Source: Gracilaria vermiculophylla (Eukaryota; Rhodophyta; Florideophyceae; Gracilariales; Gracilariaceae). From it: a stretch of DNA of 64,000 bases. This document shows, piece after piece, positions 51,669 through 62,720 of this stretch (position 1 is its first letter; every line of letters starts with the position of its first letter). The notes beneath the pieces were generated by a model. That model was not told where the DNA came from. It saw only the letters and a list, made by a program, of their open reading frames with translations, and made no database searches. Where the stretch lies: contig JAHNZQ020000049.1 in NCBI GenBank assembly GCA_019155205.2, positions 1,908,835 to 1,972,834 of the forward strand, read 5' to 3'. The position numbers were made by a program, and so were the translations under genes.

Positions 51669-53387
51669 GGTTAGCTCCTATTACACTTGTAGAAAAGCTA
51701 TCTAGCTTTTTCAGAACCTGGTTGGTATTGAACATCACTATATAGGTACAAAAATTAAAAACGTGAAATAAAACACATTTTTTGAACTCCAGATATACCT
51801 CGCGGAAATGTAGAACAGAATGCAAAGGAATAAATCCGGATTCGATTTACTTTAAAAAAAAAGAACTAAGCCAGAAAGGTGCACTAATTATGCTTGACCC
51901 TTTAAACGAAGTATTTGCATTCTGAAACCCGTTCCGATTTTAAGCGAAGACGTTTTTGCACAATTTTTAACAGATTATCATTCGTTTTACTCCTTGTTGT
52001 TATAAACCAATCTATCAGATCACTATTCATATTCAAAAAAACATATAAATCTGAAATAGATATAAAGCATATCGATACTTTGAACTAGAAGACATTTAAA
52101 CTGCTTGGAAATAGTATGTAATGATTGTTTAAGAATAACAGTAAAACATCTTTTGGCTGCCATAAAGAATTGTATAAGAGCAATTGAGATTCAGTTCCGC
52201 AATATGTACGGATTGAAGAGGGTTAGTCGTCTAGTTGTTGCATAATGAAAACAAAACGATGTTTGTGTTAGGTTTGGTTTTTCATAGTTCATCTGGAGGT
52301 GTAACACAGTTAAGTTTCATTAAGTGCTTTATTCAATGATTTTTATATTTTCTCATCAAATAAGGAAATAGTCTTTTGTAATATTTATTGAAATCTCTAC
52401 ATCAATAATATTCTCAAAAGAGCAGCAATAGGAATTCAAGGCAACTTGGTGTAGTAGAGCTGACCATCGTAATTGAAATTTTTAGTGTATCATTTAAAAG
52501 GACTTTGAAATGGAAAACAGAGAATTTCTACTCGCACGTACAGATAGAATTATTCTTTGAAAAAAAAAAAAATACAGGGATAAGTGGTGTGGAGATATTT
52601 GCGGCAAGAAGTTATAACGCAATGCATTTGTGTTTCAATGCACTGGCCATCATCTGTTTTGGGTAAGCTTGAAAATATTAATAACTCCATAAGTTTTGTC
52701 CGCCACAAAGCAGATCAGGATTGGATGGTCTCTGTGCAAACCGTTTTAAATATTTTCCGCTTCAGTTTCCGGAGCTCAGAGAATGAATGTGAATCAGGAA
52801 TTTTGAAAAGCTTGCGACCTAAAAGTAATCGTTTCCGATTTCCTTATTCACTGACAGGTAAAGTACATGTAAAGTAACGGCCCTAATAAGCGTTGGAGAA
52901 AAAAACCGGAATTCAGGATGTGGAATGTTACCACGTAGTTACAGCAAGTTACACCACAGCTTCCATGAAATAGTGCAAACAAGAATCCTCAATGGCGCGC
53001 GTGCTCCGCTGTTCATCCCGTGTATAAGATGAACTGCCATTCCCTTGTTGAACTTCGTTTTAGAGGAGGATATGATTCAGATATTTATTGCGGTACACAC
53101 GCGTAATAATATTTTACACACTGCTATATTCATGCGTCATGTACCGCTGTCTGACCATGACGACTAAAGGCCAAAAATCGTATTTGTTGCGCTCATCTTC
53201 AAATCCAGTATAGTGTATGTCCTTCAAAAAATATGAGCGTCTTTAATGACATGCACGATCTTCACGTCATGCTTCAAGAATTGGAAAAACAGCTTTACCC
53301 CAAGTTACATGATACCTTAAAAGGGCGGCCGGTGAAATCTCCTCGTTGCTCTCTTCCCCGAAACGTATCCCCCTGCACAACCTCGAC
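51669..53387. other. AT-rich intergenic, nothing recognised
   Basis: About 1.7 kb, very AT-rich, with only short ORFs (for example 52584-52877) lacking motifs. Confidence 0.5.
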
Positions 53388-54140
53388 ATGATGATGACAT
53401 TTGTTCTTCGCTTCTTTGCCGTCGTGTCGGTTCCGACCCTGATCTTACTCGCTTCCAATGTCGATGCCAGACGCTTTTGCAACATCGCCACCCACCGCGT
53501 TACTGGAAAGAATAGTCTCTTTTCATTAGTGTGTCGTTGTGACAATCTTCCTGAAATGGTGGGACGTTCTATTCGCTTTCTTGACAAGGATACGCCTGAT
53601 ACTGTTGCTCAAGAGAACCTGACAGTGGACTGTATAGAGCATCAAAAGCCACGAATGGCTCGTGCTTGTGTTCACAGCGGCCGTGCCTTTGAAAGAGAGG
53701 CGGCACATGTGTTAAGAGACTGTATGGGCAGACGTCCTCGCAACCCCTCACCGGCAGGCATGATGCCATTCGCGTTCAAAACTGATAAGTGCGAGACCGA
53801 GTTTCGCGAGCTCGATGTGGAGAGATTGGAGGCACTACTGGTTTGCGCATGCACACAACGTCCGGGATACCTCGTACATCCCGGTGTTATTCAGTTTATT
53901 ACTAATGGATCTCCTCTGGGCGCCAGTGCTGAGCAAGATGTTCTCGAGACGTGCACAGCCGAAGCCATGCCTCAATTGAATGATGCCTGTCGCAACCTGC
54001 CGGAACGCTTCGATCTAAGGGGGGCTCAGGCCTTCAATGTGTGCTGTAAAAGAGCTCGCGTGCTCTTCGACAATGAAAAACTTCTATGTCAGGCGATCGT
54101 TCCTGACCAGGTGGATACGATTGACCTTACTTTTGTGTAG
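53388..54140 (+). CDS. secreted Cys-rich protein, family unknown
   Basis: 250 residues from the ATG at 53388. The start MMMTFVLRFFAVVSVPTLIL with LLASNVDA is a clear signal peptide with a likely cleavage site after Ala28. The mature part has 14 Cys, several paired or closely spaced (VCRCDNL, VCACTQR, FNVCCKR), which suggests disulfide bonding in the secretory pathway or outside the cell. No catalytic or known adhesive motif. The pattern C-(x1)-C...DC...AC occurs twice, roughly 100 residues apart (about 49-84 and 146-190), so an internal duplication is possible. Intron-free. An in-frame TTG at 53346 upstream is not a likely start. Confidence 0.65.
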   Translation: MMMTFVLRFFAVVSVPTLILLASNVDARRFCNIATHRVTGKNSLFSLVCRCDNLPEMVGRSIRFLDKDTPDTVAQENLTVDCIEHQKPRMARACVHSGRAFEREAAHVLRDCMGRRPRNPSPAGMMPFAFKTDKCETEFRELDVERLEALLVCACTQRPGYLVHPGVIQFITNGSPLGASAEQDVLETCTAEAMPQLNDACRNLPERFDLRGAQAFNVCCKRARVLFDNEKLLCQAIVPDQVDTIDLTFV

Positions 54141-54938
54141 TATGCATTTTTTCTGTAGCTGTAGTCTATAGTCTACTAGGCCGAGACTGCCATATAAGAG
54201 GAAGAGAGAGTCGATCGATACATCTATGAACAAACGAGTTTTTTTTTCTCTGCTTGTCAGCTTGTTGTGCCAGAAACACTAGGAGGCTTCTCAGTGGTAC
54301 TGATCTGTTGGCTGTTTGGATAGTAAATTTGAAGAGATTTGCAATCCGCAATTCTGATTGCCTGATGGAGCGCACAATTACTCCCCCTCTTTCCTTCATT
54401 ACATGAGACTTCATTTCTTGTCTTCTTTGTTTGACTCTTTGACTGTGAAACAGTGCCAACATGTTGATACACCTGGATATGTCTATAATGTTCTGTTTCA
54501 CTGACGATCTTCCCGCTTCAGTTGCCTTCATTACTCGATCATCGCTGTTTCCATGGGAAACTAACACCTCTGGAAACTGTGGTGGTTGAAGAACTCTTAT
54601 TGCGTTCGACTTTTTTTCTCCTCGCTCATGTCATCATGATGGACAAGCTGTCTGATTCCGTAGACATTTACAGCTTCTCCTCCACAAGCCTTAATTGATC
54701 GACATTTTGTCAAGGAGATAAAACGAAGCAGTGTTTCGCATAGACGCTGTAATTATTCGTGTGGACCATGAATTCACGATTGAAACCTATATGAACAAAA
54801 TTACAAGAAAAACTTGATTCCAATACCATTTATGATTCCAACGTTTAACTTTGGAGCCACTTCTCCAACCTCAAACGATTTGTGTAAAACGCATAAATCA
54901 GCGCAATGTTTTAAATCTCCGCTCTAAATGCAACTTGT
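54141..54938. other. intergenic, nothing recognised
   Basis: Short overlapping ORFs only (such as 54166-54567 on minus); no motif seen. Confidence 0.45.
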
Positions 54939-55004
54939 CTTGCAGCCTTGCAAGGCTGCGCCGCGGCCTCGCGACGCTGCAAGAATTGCGGGCGTGCCGC
55001 CCGC
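54939..55004. repeat. cluster of nested palindromes
   Basis: GCAGCCTTG/CAAGGCTGC (54942-54959) is a perfect 18-bp palindrome. CTTGCAGC (54939-54946) also pairs with GCTGCAAG (54976-54983), and GCGGGCG-TGC-CGCCCGC (54988-55004) is a second hairpin with a 3-base loop. This 66-bp GC-rich block stands in AT-rich surroundings. Confidence 0.75.
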
Positions 55005-55048
55005 TTTCAAATGCATACAATACCAAAAAAGCTTGGCAACTGTGAAGA

Positions 55049-55351
55049 ATGAGACCATTAAATATTGGGATGATTCATCCGAGTGCGATGTTTCGGATAG
55101 CAATGAAACTCGGGGCATATGATGTGAGGCCGAGAGAGCATACCTGTTCACATTGCAATTTCGTTTTTGACGCAGAGGCGGAAGCGAACACATCGTACAT
55201 TGCACCTTCGAAGCGAAAGCGAGTCATGTTGCTTACAAGACCTTACACTGCAACAAAAAGGCACCACTGTGCTGTATGCGGCTTTCTGTCCTACAGAACT
55301 TGTGAGATAGGATTATACACCGGACCCTGGATATTGCACCTCAACCAGTGA
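55049..55351 (+). CDS. small putative zinc-binding protein (tentative)
   Basis: 100 residues from the ATG at 55049 (MRPLNIGMIHPSAMF). Contains HTCSHCNFVFD and, about 35 residues later, KRHHCAVCGFLSYRTC, two C-x2-C pairs that could bind one zinc ion as a ribbon. No family recognised. No neighbour supports a function. Length and AT-rich surroundings leave coding uncertain. Confidence 0.35.
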   Translation: MRPLNIGMIHPSAMFRIAMKLGAYDVRPREHTCSHCNFVFDAEAEANTSYIAPSKRKRVMLLTRPYTATKRHHCAVCGFLSYRTCEIGLYTGPWILHLNQ

Positions 55352-57715
55352 AATATCTTTCTTTGTTTGCCAGCTACAAATGAGCTTTAACATGAATGAA
55401 AACTTATAGACATATTGTACATCGCACAGAATTTGGACGAGTCATGATGAAAAGCGAGTGCCCTACCTTATAACCGCACGCGCTTTTCAACATAACGAAC
55501 ATATCGGACTGGCGATTTCTAGCCAACCACATAGAACATCGATGGGAAAAACACTCTCCCCTGATTGGAAGATTGAGTTTTATTTCGTCTCTGTATCAGC
55601 GCGTCATTTACACAGGCAATGACCTCCAAATCAAGTGGCATTAAGAAAAAGACCAATTTGTAGAAAACATAAGTCCGATCTGGTATCACACTCTTAGAGT
55701 TTGACATCAATGGACCGCTTCATTAACAGCACTGAAAAAAAGTGGACCGCCGTTTATCAGCTATTCAGCAGTCCGATAAAGCAAATGTCACGGACGATTT
55801 TTGCTATATCACCGTACAGTACAAAGCACAGAAAAGTACGCAGTATGACCAAGGCTTCCAGTTGTGCTTTTGTATTTAAAGTAAAGTAACATGTGAGTTT
55901 GTTTTATTGGAACATATACAACGACCAATCAGCGATCGATAAGCACGTGTTTTCAGACCACTGGAGTTGTAATAATTTACCGGTGCACTCATATCACTGC
56001 GACAGCTTAAATTGGACTCGAGCCGTAGGCGGGGAATCAATTTGGGCTGTGTTATGGCCTCGAGCCGCAGGCGAGGCATCACCTTGGGCTGTCTCATGCC
56101 CCGTTTTCTGTTTTCGATATTATGTTAATGCGAACAAAGACACTTGGCCAAATCATCGGATTGAAGACATATGCACAGTTCTGACAGCAATTTGCGTCGA
56201 TCGCGTCGTTCAAATCCTCAACGCCGTTCCCCAGACCATGAGATATTGTCAAACCGCGGAGACACACAAGTGACCCCTCGAGGCGCGTATTTCGGTTCAG
56301 AGCTGTCAGCCGATGGACCGATATGCCGCCGAGAGCTTTAAGGTATCTGGACATTTATGCTGCAACTGTCCTTCATATCGTAGGTTCGTAGTGGGGCTAT
56401 TGACCTGATTACTGTCTGGCAATTTCCAGATGCCTCATGACATGATTCTCGCTTACATGCAAAGTGGAGTAACAGTTCAACATGTAATGCGTCGGAAAAT
56501 TTTTAATGCGTCGTTTCAATCAAGACCTCTAAAGGCTTGTTTTTCTTCCAAATCACGATTCCAGGAAGAACGAGCAGCAAGCTACTTTTTCTCACGGAAA
56601 ACTTTATGACCCGTTCCCTGCATAATATAGTGAAACGATAGTAAAAACATGTAGCTTTCAATAGAGTCTACTTTTGTATAAATCATATGAGTACTTGAGT
56701 TAGAGCAGTTCGTCGAATGGAACTCAAACCCCAGAGTTCCAAACTTCGGCCAAAACAAGACAGGGATTACAATTCAAACGGGCGTCTCTAGACCGCGGAG
56801 TCTGTACTGAACGCATTAAAACCAAGGATCAAAGGCAGTTTTTGCCTTGAAAGCGCTGGAGAGCTCCGTCGCCTTATTAAGCTCGCTCCGCGCAGAGATG
56901 CGCTACTGCAGGTTTTTGGCGGAGACTCCCAAGCAGAGGCGCAAGATTGCTGCTTCTCGAGCTGCTCTAAATCGCGCTTTGAACTGTGTTCAAAGTGATT
57001 TACTTGTAAAGTCGGCAGATGCAGCGAGCAATGGAGTGGAAACGTAAGTCGACGCATCGTCCTTGGTTGACCTCAAAGCTTGAAATAATAAACAATGGTG
57101 ACAGAACTGTGTAGCCTCATACACGCTCTGTGGGCGCTGATTTTGTGGAAACGCGCTTGGCACGTGCGATACATTAAAAGTATATACGGAAACAGTACCA
57201 TTTGGGACGCTACAGTGTTTCGCTTACTACAACGTCTGTTTTCTGTTTCAAAAACCAAAGTTTTGTACACAAAGAGCTAAGACACCCAGCTTTTATATGG
57301 CGTATCGAACGTCAAGCGTACTGCAGAAAAACGGAAATGAGATCGGCTTCACTTGCAAAGTTTGAAGTCATCTTGACTTTCCGACGCATTACATGTTGAA
57401 CTGTTACTCACGCATTCATTTCTTTTTTCACAAATTGAACAGGAATGCAAAACAAGACTTTACGCGCATGTGGAAGTTGAAACAAACGTTTTCCGTTCTT
57501 GGCGGTAGAACCTTTTTGGACTCATTTCATTCGCTGTAGATAGAAGAAAGGGCATCTGAAGCACAGACTGTCGTGTGTTCTGGATTACTATGGGTACATT
57601 GTAGAAGGCGGGTCATTGTTTCTGAAAAACGTCAAGTGTATGCTCATGCATCGCCGCTTTCATCGCTCTAATGTGGAAACGGGTGTGCCTGTGGCCTTAT
57701 CCTCTCTCACATGGA
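55352..57715. other. intergenic with a 42-bp tandem duplication and a possible exon
   Basis: No complete gene. 56017-56058 and 56059-56100 are tandem copies of a 42-bp unit starting CTCGAGCCG. At about 56820-57042 a plus-strand frame reads LKALESSVALLSSLRAEMRY, then RRKIAASRAALNRAL, and ends against a consensus donor GTAAGT, so it may be an exon; I found no partner. Confidence 0.35.
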
Positions 57716-58645
57716 CTACACGCCATTGTTGATTGGGCGCTCGAGATCTTCAATCTGGGAATCCCATTCATCTGCAATGCCTTCAACGTGAGCCAAGCCC
57801 ACTACGGCGACAATAACATTTCTTTCCTTGTGCAAGTCTTTGGCCGCCTTGATTAAATTTTTGGCCATTATGACATCGCGCTCATACAGCATTGCCCGTG
57901 CTACGTTCGGCGCAAAAAGACGCATGGGTTCTATAAGCTGGTGGACAGTGTTGCGATCAATGAGTTCTGCCAGTTTCGCTTGACCTTTCGCAACATCCCC
58001 TGAAGCCATTGCTTGGAACGCTTCTCCCAGTTTGTGCTCTACCGTAGACTCCGGGCCCCGCGAGTCTGAGCGAGCCATCAGAATGGCCATTATTCGCTGC
58101 AAATCGAAGTCTGTGCGAAACCCTTCGCCAAGGCGACGCATCGTTATCCGCAGCTCCTGATCGCCAAGGATAATAGGTACGTTCAAATCCTCTGCAGTTT
58201 CAACAGCGGCCTTGAAGTCCACGCCGCTAGCGAAGCCAAGGCGGTGCAAAACGCGGTATATACTACCAATCCCCAGCTCCATAAGCCCAGCGAGGGGACT
58301 TCTATGACTTGAAAGGATCTTTAGAGCATGCGAGAGGAGCGACTCGTCAGGCAAGGACGCCGCTCTTTTTAGCCGGTCGAAGCGGTCTTGGTCAAGTTCC
58401 AGGAAAACAGCGCCTAACGACCCTTTCTGATGCTCTCGCGTAATAAGATTGCGAGTTGCTTCCGCAGACGCTTCTGCTATATGCATTGTGCCTAACAGGT
58501 GTACAATTCCATACTTGGACTCAAGAACGGCAGTGCTGCGAGATGGATAAGAGTGCTTCTGACGCGCGAGAGGAATTCTATGTAGAACCTTCATGTGCTT
58601 GCTAATGCTCGGTTGTGACACCACCAAAGCTTGTCGTGCAATCAT
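57716..58645 (-). CDS. TraB/PrgY-domain protein
   Basis: 309 residues from the ATG at 58645 (MIARQALVVSQPSISKHMK), the frame also being open a little upstream through a TTG. TraB-domain proteins are found from bacteria (PrgY, TraB, where they limit peptide pheromones) to plants and animals (TRABD), where they are membrane or organelle associated. Signatures: KYGIVHLLGTMHIAEAS (about residues 46-62, the G-T-x-H box), GAVFLELDQDRFDRL (E-L-D-x-x-R), AVETAEDLNVPIILGDQELR with the conserved D-x-x-x-x-x-T/R, and NVIVAVVGLAHVEGIADEW near the C-terminus (G-x-x-H-x-x-G). The conserved Glu and His residues of this metal-dependent family are present. The basic N-terminus could be an organelle presequence. 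No intron. Confidence 0.83.
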   Translation of the reverse strand: MIARQALVVSQPSISKHMKVLHRIPLARQKHSYPSRSTAVLESKYGIVHLLGTMHIAEASAEATRNLITREHQKGSLGAVFLELDQDRFDRLKRAASLPDESLLSHALKILSSHRSPLAGLMELGIGSIYRVLHRLGFASGVDFKAAVETAEDLNVPIILGDQELRITMRRLGEGFRTDFDLQRIMAILMARSDSRGPESTVEHKLGEAFQAMASGDVAKGQAKLAELIDRNTVHQLIEPMRLFAPNVARAMLYERDVIMAKNLIKAAKDLHKERNVIVAVVGLAHVEGIADEWDSQIEDLERPINNGV

Positions 58646-59594
58646 ATTGTGCAGCAATTGCAGGAAAAACGGTTTTTGCTTCTTCCCAAAATAGGAGCAA
58701 GATTCGTCTCACAGTCGGAGCTTATCGCTGCGATGAGGGACAGATCCGATCCAGTGCCGTTTGGCCTGCGATGTATTGAGCTAGTTTGCACACGTAAAGT
58801 ACACTTACGATAAACAAGTGAAAAAGAAGTTTCGGAGTGCAACACCCGGGGCAACAATGTTGCAAGTCTGTATGATGTAAGAAAGCTAACCTCTGCGCAA
58901 GAGATATTGCGCATGAGATATTCTATGCCGATGCAGCTGGAGGAGTACGTTCTGCTGAAGATCAGATTTCTTCCAACGAGAAGGCAGCGTCCAACGCGTA
59001 GGTTGAACTTATTTAAGAAGCACAATGATATGCAACGAGATTCAGGCGCAATACAAGGGAAGGAGTCACTGAATCCTTTTAGATAGTACCGGGATAGACG
59101 GTTTGACGTAGCGTGGTACAGTAGTTATTCGGGGTAGAGGGAGGGTGGATTTGTTACCCCCTTGAAATGTCAAAAAATGATGCTTGCAGATGATGGGTCT
59201 TGTCTGCAACCCATTTGCCGCGTGCTTTCCGGGCTGTGGGCGCAGACTTCATTATCAGCACCCATTTTCAGAATGCGGCGGGTGCATTTGATGACTACCC
59301 TTGTTATGTCGTCACTGAAGAGTTGTACCGAAGTACATTCGACCATCGTTTTGCATTCGTGTCAATCGTTCTCCGACAAGAAAAGCATCATGGGTGTTGA
59401 GTGGTGACGATCAGATGTGCATATGTCAGATGTTGGGCTGAGATTTTCTCTTCTGCATTCGCGGCATCAAACAGAAAGCAGGGAGTCTTTTCCTGCACTA
59501 TTCCTTTGATTATCATCAAATATTTCTCTCTGGATTCGATACGGTGCGAAGGATTTGTTAGAGACAAGTTTCATTGACGTAGGTCCGAGTTCCG
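58646..59594. other. intergenic, upstream of elongin C
   Basis: Short ORFs only. A plus-strand stretch at 59200-59400 (RAVGADFIISTHFQNAAGAF, DDYPCYVVTEELYRSTFD) reads rather protein-like but has no recognised motif or clear start. Confidence 0.4.
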
Positions 59595-59966
59595 ATGGAA
59601 CGAGGCGAAGAAAAGCCAGTCCCTGAGGGGCTGATTAGACTTGTTTCGGGGGATGGATTTGAGTTTACAGTTGACGCAAAGTATGCGATGGTTTCAGCTG
59701 TCATTCAAGCGATGATGAACAGTTCCTTCAAGGAGTCAAGAACACGAGTCGTGCATTTACCACATGTGAAGGGAAGGGTGCTTGAGTGCATATGCCAATA
59801 CTTTTATTACATCCCTCGATTTCGAAGCAGAGGTGGAACTGGCCCCGTATTGCGAGATAGTGACGCCGGAAGCTCTTCTTTCATCGACTCATTTGTTCAA
59901 GTGTTTGAGATTCAGCCAGAGCTCTCTATCGAAATATACATTTGCGCCAGATATCTTGAAATGTGA
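59595..59966 (+). CDS. ELOC: elongin C (Skp1/BTB-fold adaptor)
   Basis: 123 residues from the ATG at 59595. Elongin C pairs with elongin B and links substrate receptors to cullin-2/5 ubiquitin ligases; it also occurs in elongin transcription complexes. Matches along the length: LIRLVSGDGFEFTVDAKYAM corresponds to the N-terminal strand and helix of elongin C, MVSAVIQAMMNSSFKES to the SGT-x-x-AML region, VVHLPHVKGRVLECICQYFY to the core before the variable loop, and VFEIQPELSIEIYICARYLE to the C-terminal EF-x-IAPE-x-A-x-EL-x-x-AA-x-FL helix. A short insertion (SRGGTGPVLRDSDAGSS) lengthens the loop compared with the usual 112 residues. Intron-free. Confidence 0.85.
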   Translation: MERGEEKPVPEGLIRLVSGDGFEFTVDAKYAMVSAVIQAMMNSSFKESRTRVVHLPHVKGRVLECICQYFYYIPRFRSRGGTGPVLRDSDAGSSSFIDSFVQVFEIQPELSIEIYICARYLEM

Positions 59967-60574
59967 AGTGCTCCTGATTACGTGAAGAGGCGCACAACGA
60001 AGCACAAAGGGGCCGAGAAAGTCGACATTTGTGCTTAGGAATCGAGCTCTGAAAGTCATCTTTTTGCTCCAGCTTTATGGTTCTTGTATTTTCCTTTTCA
60101 GTTTCTTTTCTAGCAAGAACGTATGTTATGAGGACGGTCCTGTTATCAGAAACGGTGTGGCAGTGCAATCATGTTGAAAAACTGCTGAAATGTTTTCTAA
60201 TCAGCGGCATTTCTGCAGCACTCAAAGCTTCTGAATTAGCCAATACAGTTCGTATTCGAGGATTGAACTGTCGATGAACTCAAATACGAACATAACCGTC
60301 ATCGATTGATCTTACCCGTGGCATTCATGTATCTCACTCATCGTAATTGCAGGTAATCATGTCGAGGACCAACCGAAAGCATGGGATATGGAATTTCAAG
60401 GTTTCCAACTGCATCCGGCAACATTCGAAGAATTTGATACACTGTGGGGCCCAGAACAACTTCAGACTGAGAGTATAAACAGTAGTTTTGCAAAGAGACA
60501 CCGATATGTATGTTACACTTAAGAGAAGCTCCGAACATCTCTGATTCTATCTCGGGCCAAAAAACCTGTCCTTC
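59967..60574. other. intergenic between ELOC and the amidohydrolase gene
   Basis: About 600 bp separating the ends of two convergent genes. ORFs shorter than 85 codons without motif. Confidence 0.5.
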
Positions 60575-61945
60575 TCAGTTCAGCGGAATTTCTTTGACAA
60601 TTCTGGCCCTCCAGTACTCAGCTCGGCGCAAAACATCGCCCAAGTCAAGTGTGCAGTGCAACTTGTCTTTTAACACGAATTTACCGTTGACAAGTACATC
60701 CGTGACGTCTTCTCTAGAAGCTGCGTAAACAACGGCTGAATGTGGATCGTATACCGGGGTGTTTCCCGCATGAGTCTCCACATCGATGCAAATCAGATCG
60801 GCGGACTTTCCTATCTCCAAGCTCCCAGTGACATCTTCGAGTCCAAACGCACGCGCACCATTGATTGTCGCCATGCGGAGAGCCATAGGAGCTGGAAGAA
60901 GAGTGGGGTCTCTGGCTACGCACTTGGTGACGAGCGCGGCCATTTTCACTTCTGCTAGCATATCAAGAGAATTATTGCTGCACGCTGAGTCGGTCCCAAT
61001 CGCAACATTGACTCCAGCTTTGACTAATTTGTGTACAGGGCAAAACCCAGAGGCGAGTTTAGCGTTTGAAGTAGGACAATGTGCGACATGTACGCCTTTC
61101 TCCGCACATAAAGCAATTTCTTCGTCGGTAAGATGGACCATATGGGCCCCGATGAAGTTCGGTCCCAGAATTTCTTTTCGATTGAAGTCCTCGATGGGAT
61201 GGCATTTTTCGTCACTAGTATGGCATGCAGGATTGCTCCTATCCAAGACTCGACTGGAAGTGCACTCATCTATGGTTTCATGCATATGAGTATGAATTGG
61301 GATTCCATTTGCTTTGGAAAGATCCTTGAGCCGTAGCCAGATATCCGGAGGCACTGTATATGGAGCATGGGGCGCATAGGTGAAGTGTATTAAAGGTTGA
61401 TTCTTGAATCGCTCTATAAATTCTTCTCCTCGACCTTCATATTCTTCAGGGGTTGATGCGTATGCAGTTGGAAACATCAGAAAGACTATTCCAATGATGG
61501 CCCTTATGCCAGCTCTAAGGGCGGCCTTTGCGCCAGCATCTGGGAAAAAGTACATATCGGAAAAGCAAGTTACTCCACCACGAATCATTTCAGCGGCGGC
61601 CAGAAGGGCACCGTCCTCACAAAATTCTTCCTCACATGCCATTGCTCGTTCTATAGGCCAGACGGTCTCATGAAGCCATTGCAAAAGAGGCTGGTCATCC
61701 GCGCGGCCTCTCATTATAGTCATTCCGGAATGAGTGTGAGCGTTGATGAAACCGGGAAGCACAATGCTGTTCGGTCGCTCCACAACTTCTGTGGGACTGT
61801 ACTTCTCTTGTGCTTCTTGTGATGGTAGTATGTCCAATATTTTCCCCCCACTGATGACTACCGAGTAATGGTCGAGAGCGACATTTTCGTCTGGTGCTAT
61901 GGGAAGCACCCATCTCGCACGGATCTCAGTTTCGACAGGCTTCAT
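60575..61945 (-). CDS. amidohydrolase, MTA/SAH deaminase-like
   Basis: 456 residues from the ATG at 61945 (MKPVETEIRARWVLP); the frame continues 16 codons further up but has no ATG there. Metal-dependent amidohydrolase of the TrzN/AtzA/MtaD group. Metal and catalytic positions: FINAHTHSGM (H-x-H), IHTHMHETIDE (His and Glu), GAHMVHLTDEE (second His), HVAHCPTSNAKLASG, and NVAIGTDSACSNNSLDMLAE with the final Asp. A composite beta-sandwich flanks the barrel (start VVISGGKILDILP; end GKSADLICIDVETH, DVTDVLVNGKFV). Best guess for the substrate is 5'-methylthioadenosine, S-adenosylhomocysteine or 5'-deoxyadenosine, which many such enzymes deaminate; guanine deaminase and other amidohydrolases are less likely by motif. 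No targeting signal evident. Confidence 0.82.
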   Translation of the reverse strand: MKPVETEIRARWVLPIAPDENVALDHYSVVISGGKILDILPSQEAQEKYSPTEVVERPNSIVLPGFINAHTHSGMTIMRGRADDQPLLQWLHETVWPIERAMACEEEFCEDGALLAAAEMIRGGVTCFSDMYFFPDAGAKAALRAGIRAIIGIVFLMFPTAYASTPEEYEGRGEEFIERFKNQPLIHFTYAPHAPYTVPPDIWLRLKDLSKANGIPIHTHMHETIDECTSSRVLDRSNPACHTSDEKCHPIEDFNRKEILGPNFIGAHMVHLTDEEIALCAEKGVHVAHCPTSNAKLASGFCPVHKLVKAGVNVAIGTDSACSNNSLDMLAEVKMAALVTKCVARDPTLLPAPMALRMATINGARAFGLEDVTGSLEIGKSADLICIDVETHAGNTPVYDPHSAVVYAASREDVTDVLVNGKFVLKDKLHCTLDLGDVLRRAEYWRARIVKEIPLN

Positions 61946-62720
61946 ACGCTTTCTCTGATATGAGCTGGCCCAGAAAAGCAACGAGGAAGACACCTGGGAA
62001 AAAGTTGAGGACAGCCCTGCGCTTGCAAAGACGTTGCGCTTTCTTGGAATCGGTAAGCAATTGAAACAATGTGCTTTGTTGCGAGTTATCTGAACTCGTA
62101 GTCTGGCTTCAGATGCTCGTGGTTAAATGCTGTGAAGATTAGTTGTCGAACACGGGTCTGAGCAACCGGTGCTGAGTGGCACTTACGGTTGAGTGCAAAC
62201 GAGGGCCTATTAACGAGGGGTGGGGGGTCGAGGGCTTGAGGGCTACTACGGCGACTACTGAGGGGCTGAATTCCATAAACTTTTCTGCACGCTTGGCGTC
62301 ACAGGAGTGGAATGGCACCGGCGTAGCCGTGAAAGCTATTCTCCACGAACTCAAGCCATCATCAGTAGTCCGGACAAGGTGAAATTGCTGTTTTAATAGT
62401 ACCTTCATGCTTAAGAGGAGAAAATGAATGCCAACACAAGCCCAGTTTTTTTCGCGAAACGGCCCTGGACCACACTTGAACGCGAAGAAAAACATCTCCC
62501 TCCATTCTATGCATAGAGCAGAAGATTGGACATTCTTCTTATGAGTGATAGCAGATGATATCAGAATAAACACATACCATCTCGCCACCGCCACATGCAA
62601 TTCGTGCTTTATATGAGGTTCAGTACTCGGGCAAATGTGCTAAGGAAGTAGACGTATTCGTACTGCAAACGATCCACACTTGTTTTGATCATCTTAACGA
62701 ATATTTATAGAGGATCACAA
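61946..62720. other. intergenic, between the amidohydrolase and TIM9 genes
   Basis: A minus-strand ORF at 62139-62600 (153 codons) has no motif, and its composition changes along its length. I do not call it a gene. Otherwise nothing seen. Confidence 0.4.

Noticed and set aside
62139..62600. 153-codon minus-strand ORF as a gene
   Set aside because: No motif, uneven composition, no start context, and no homology I recognise.
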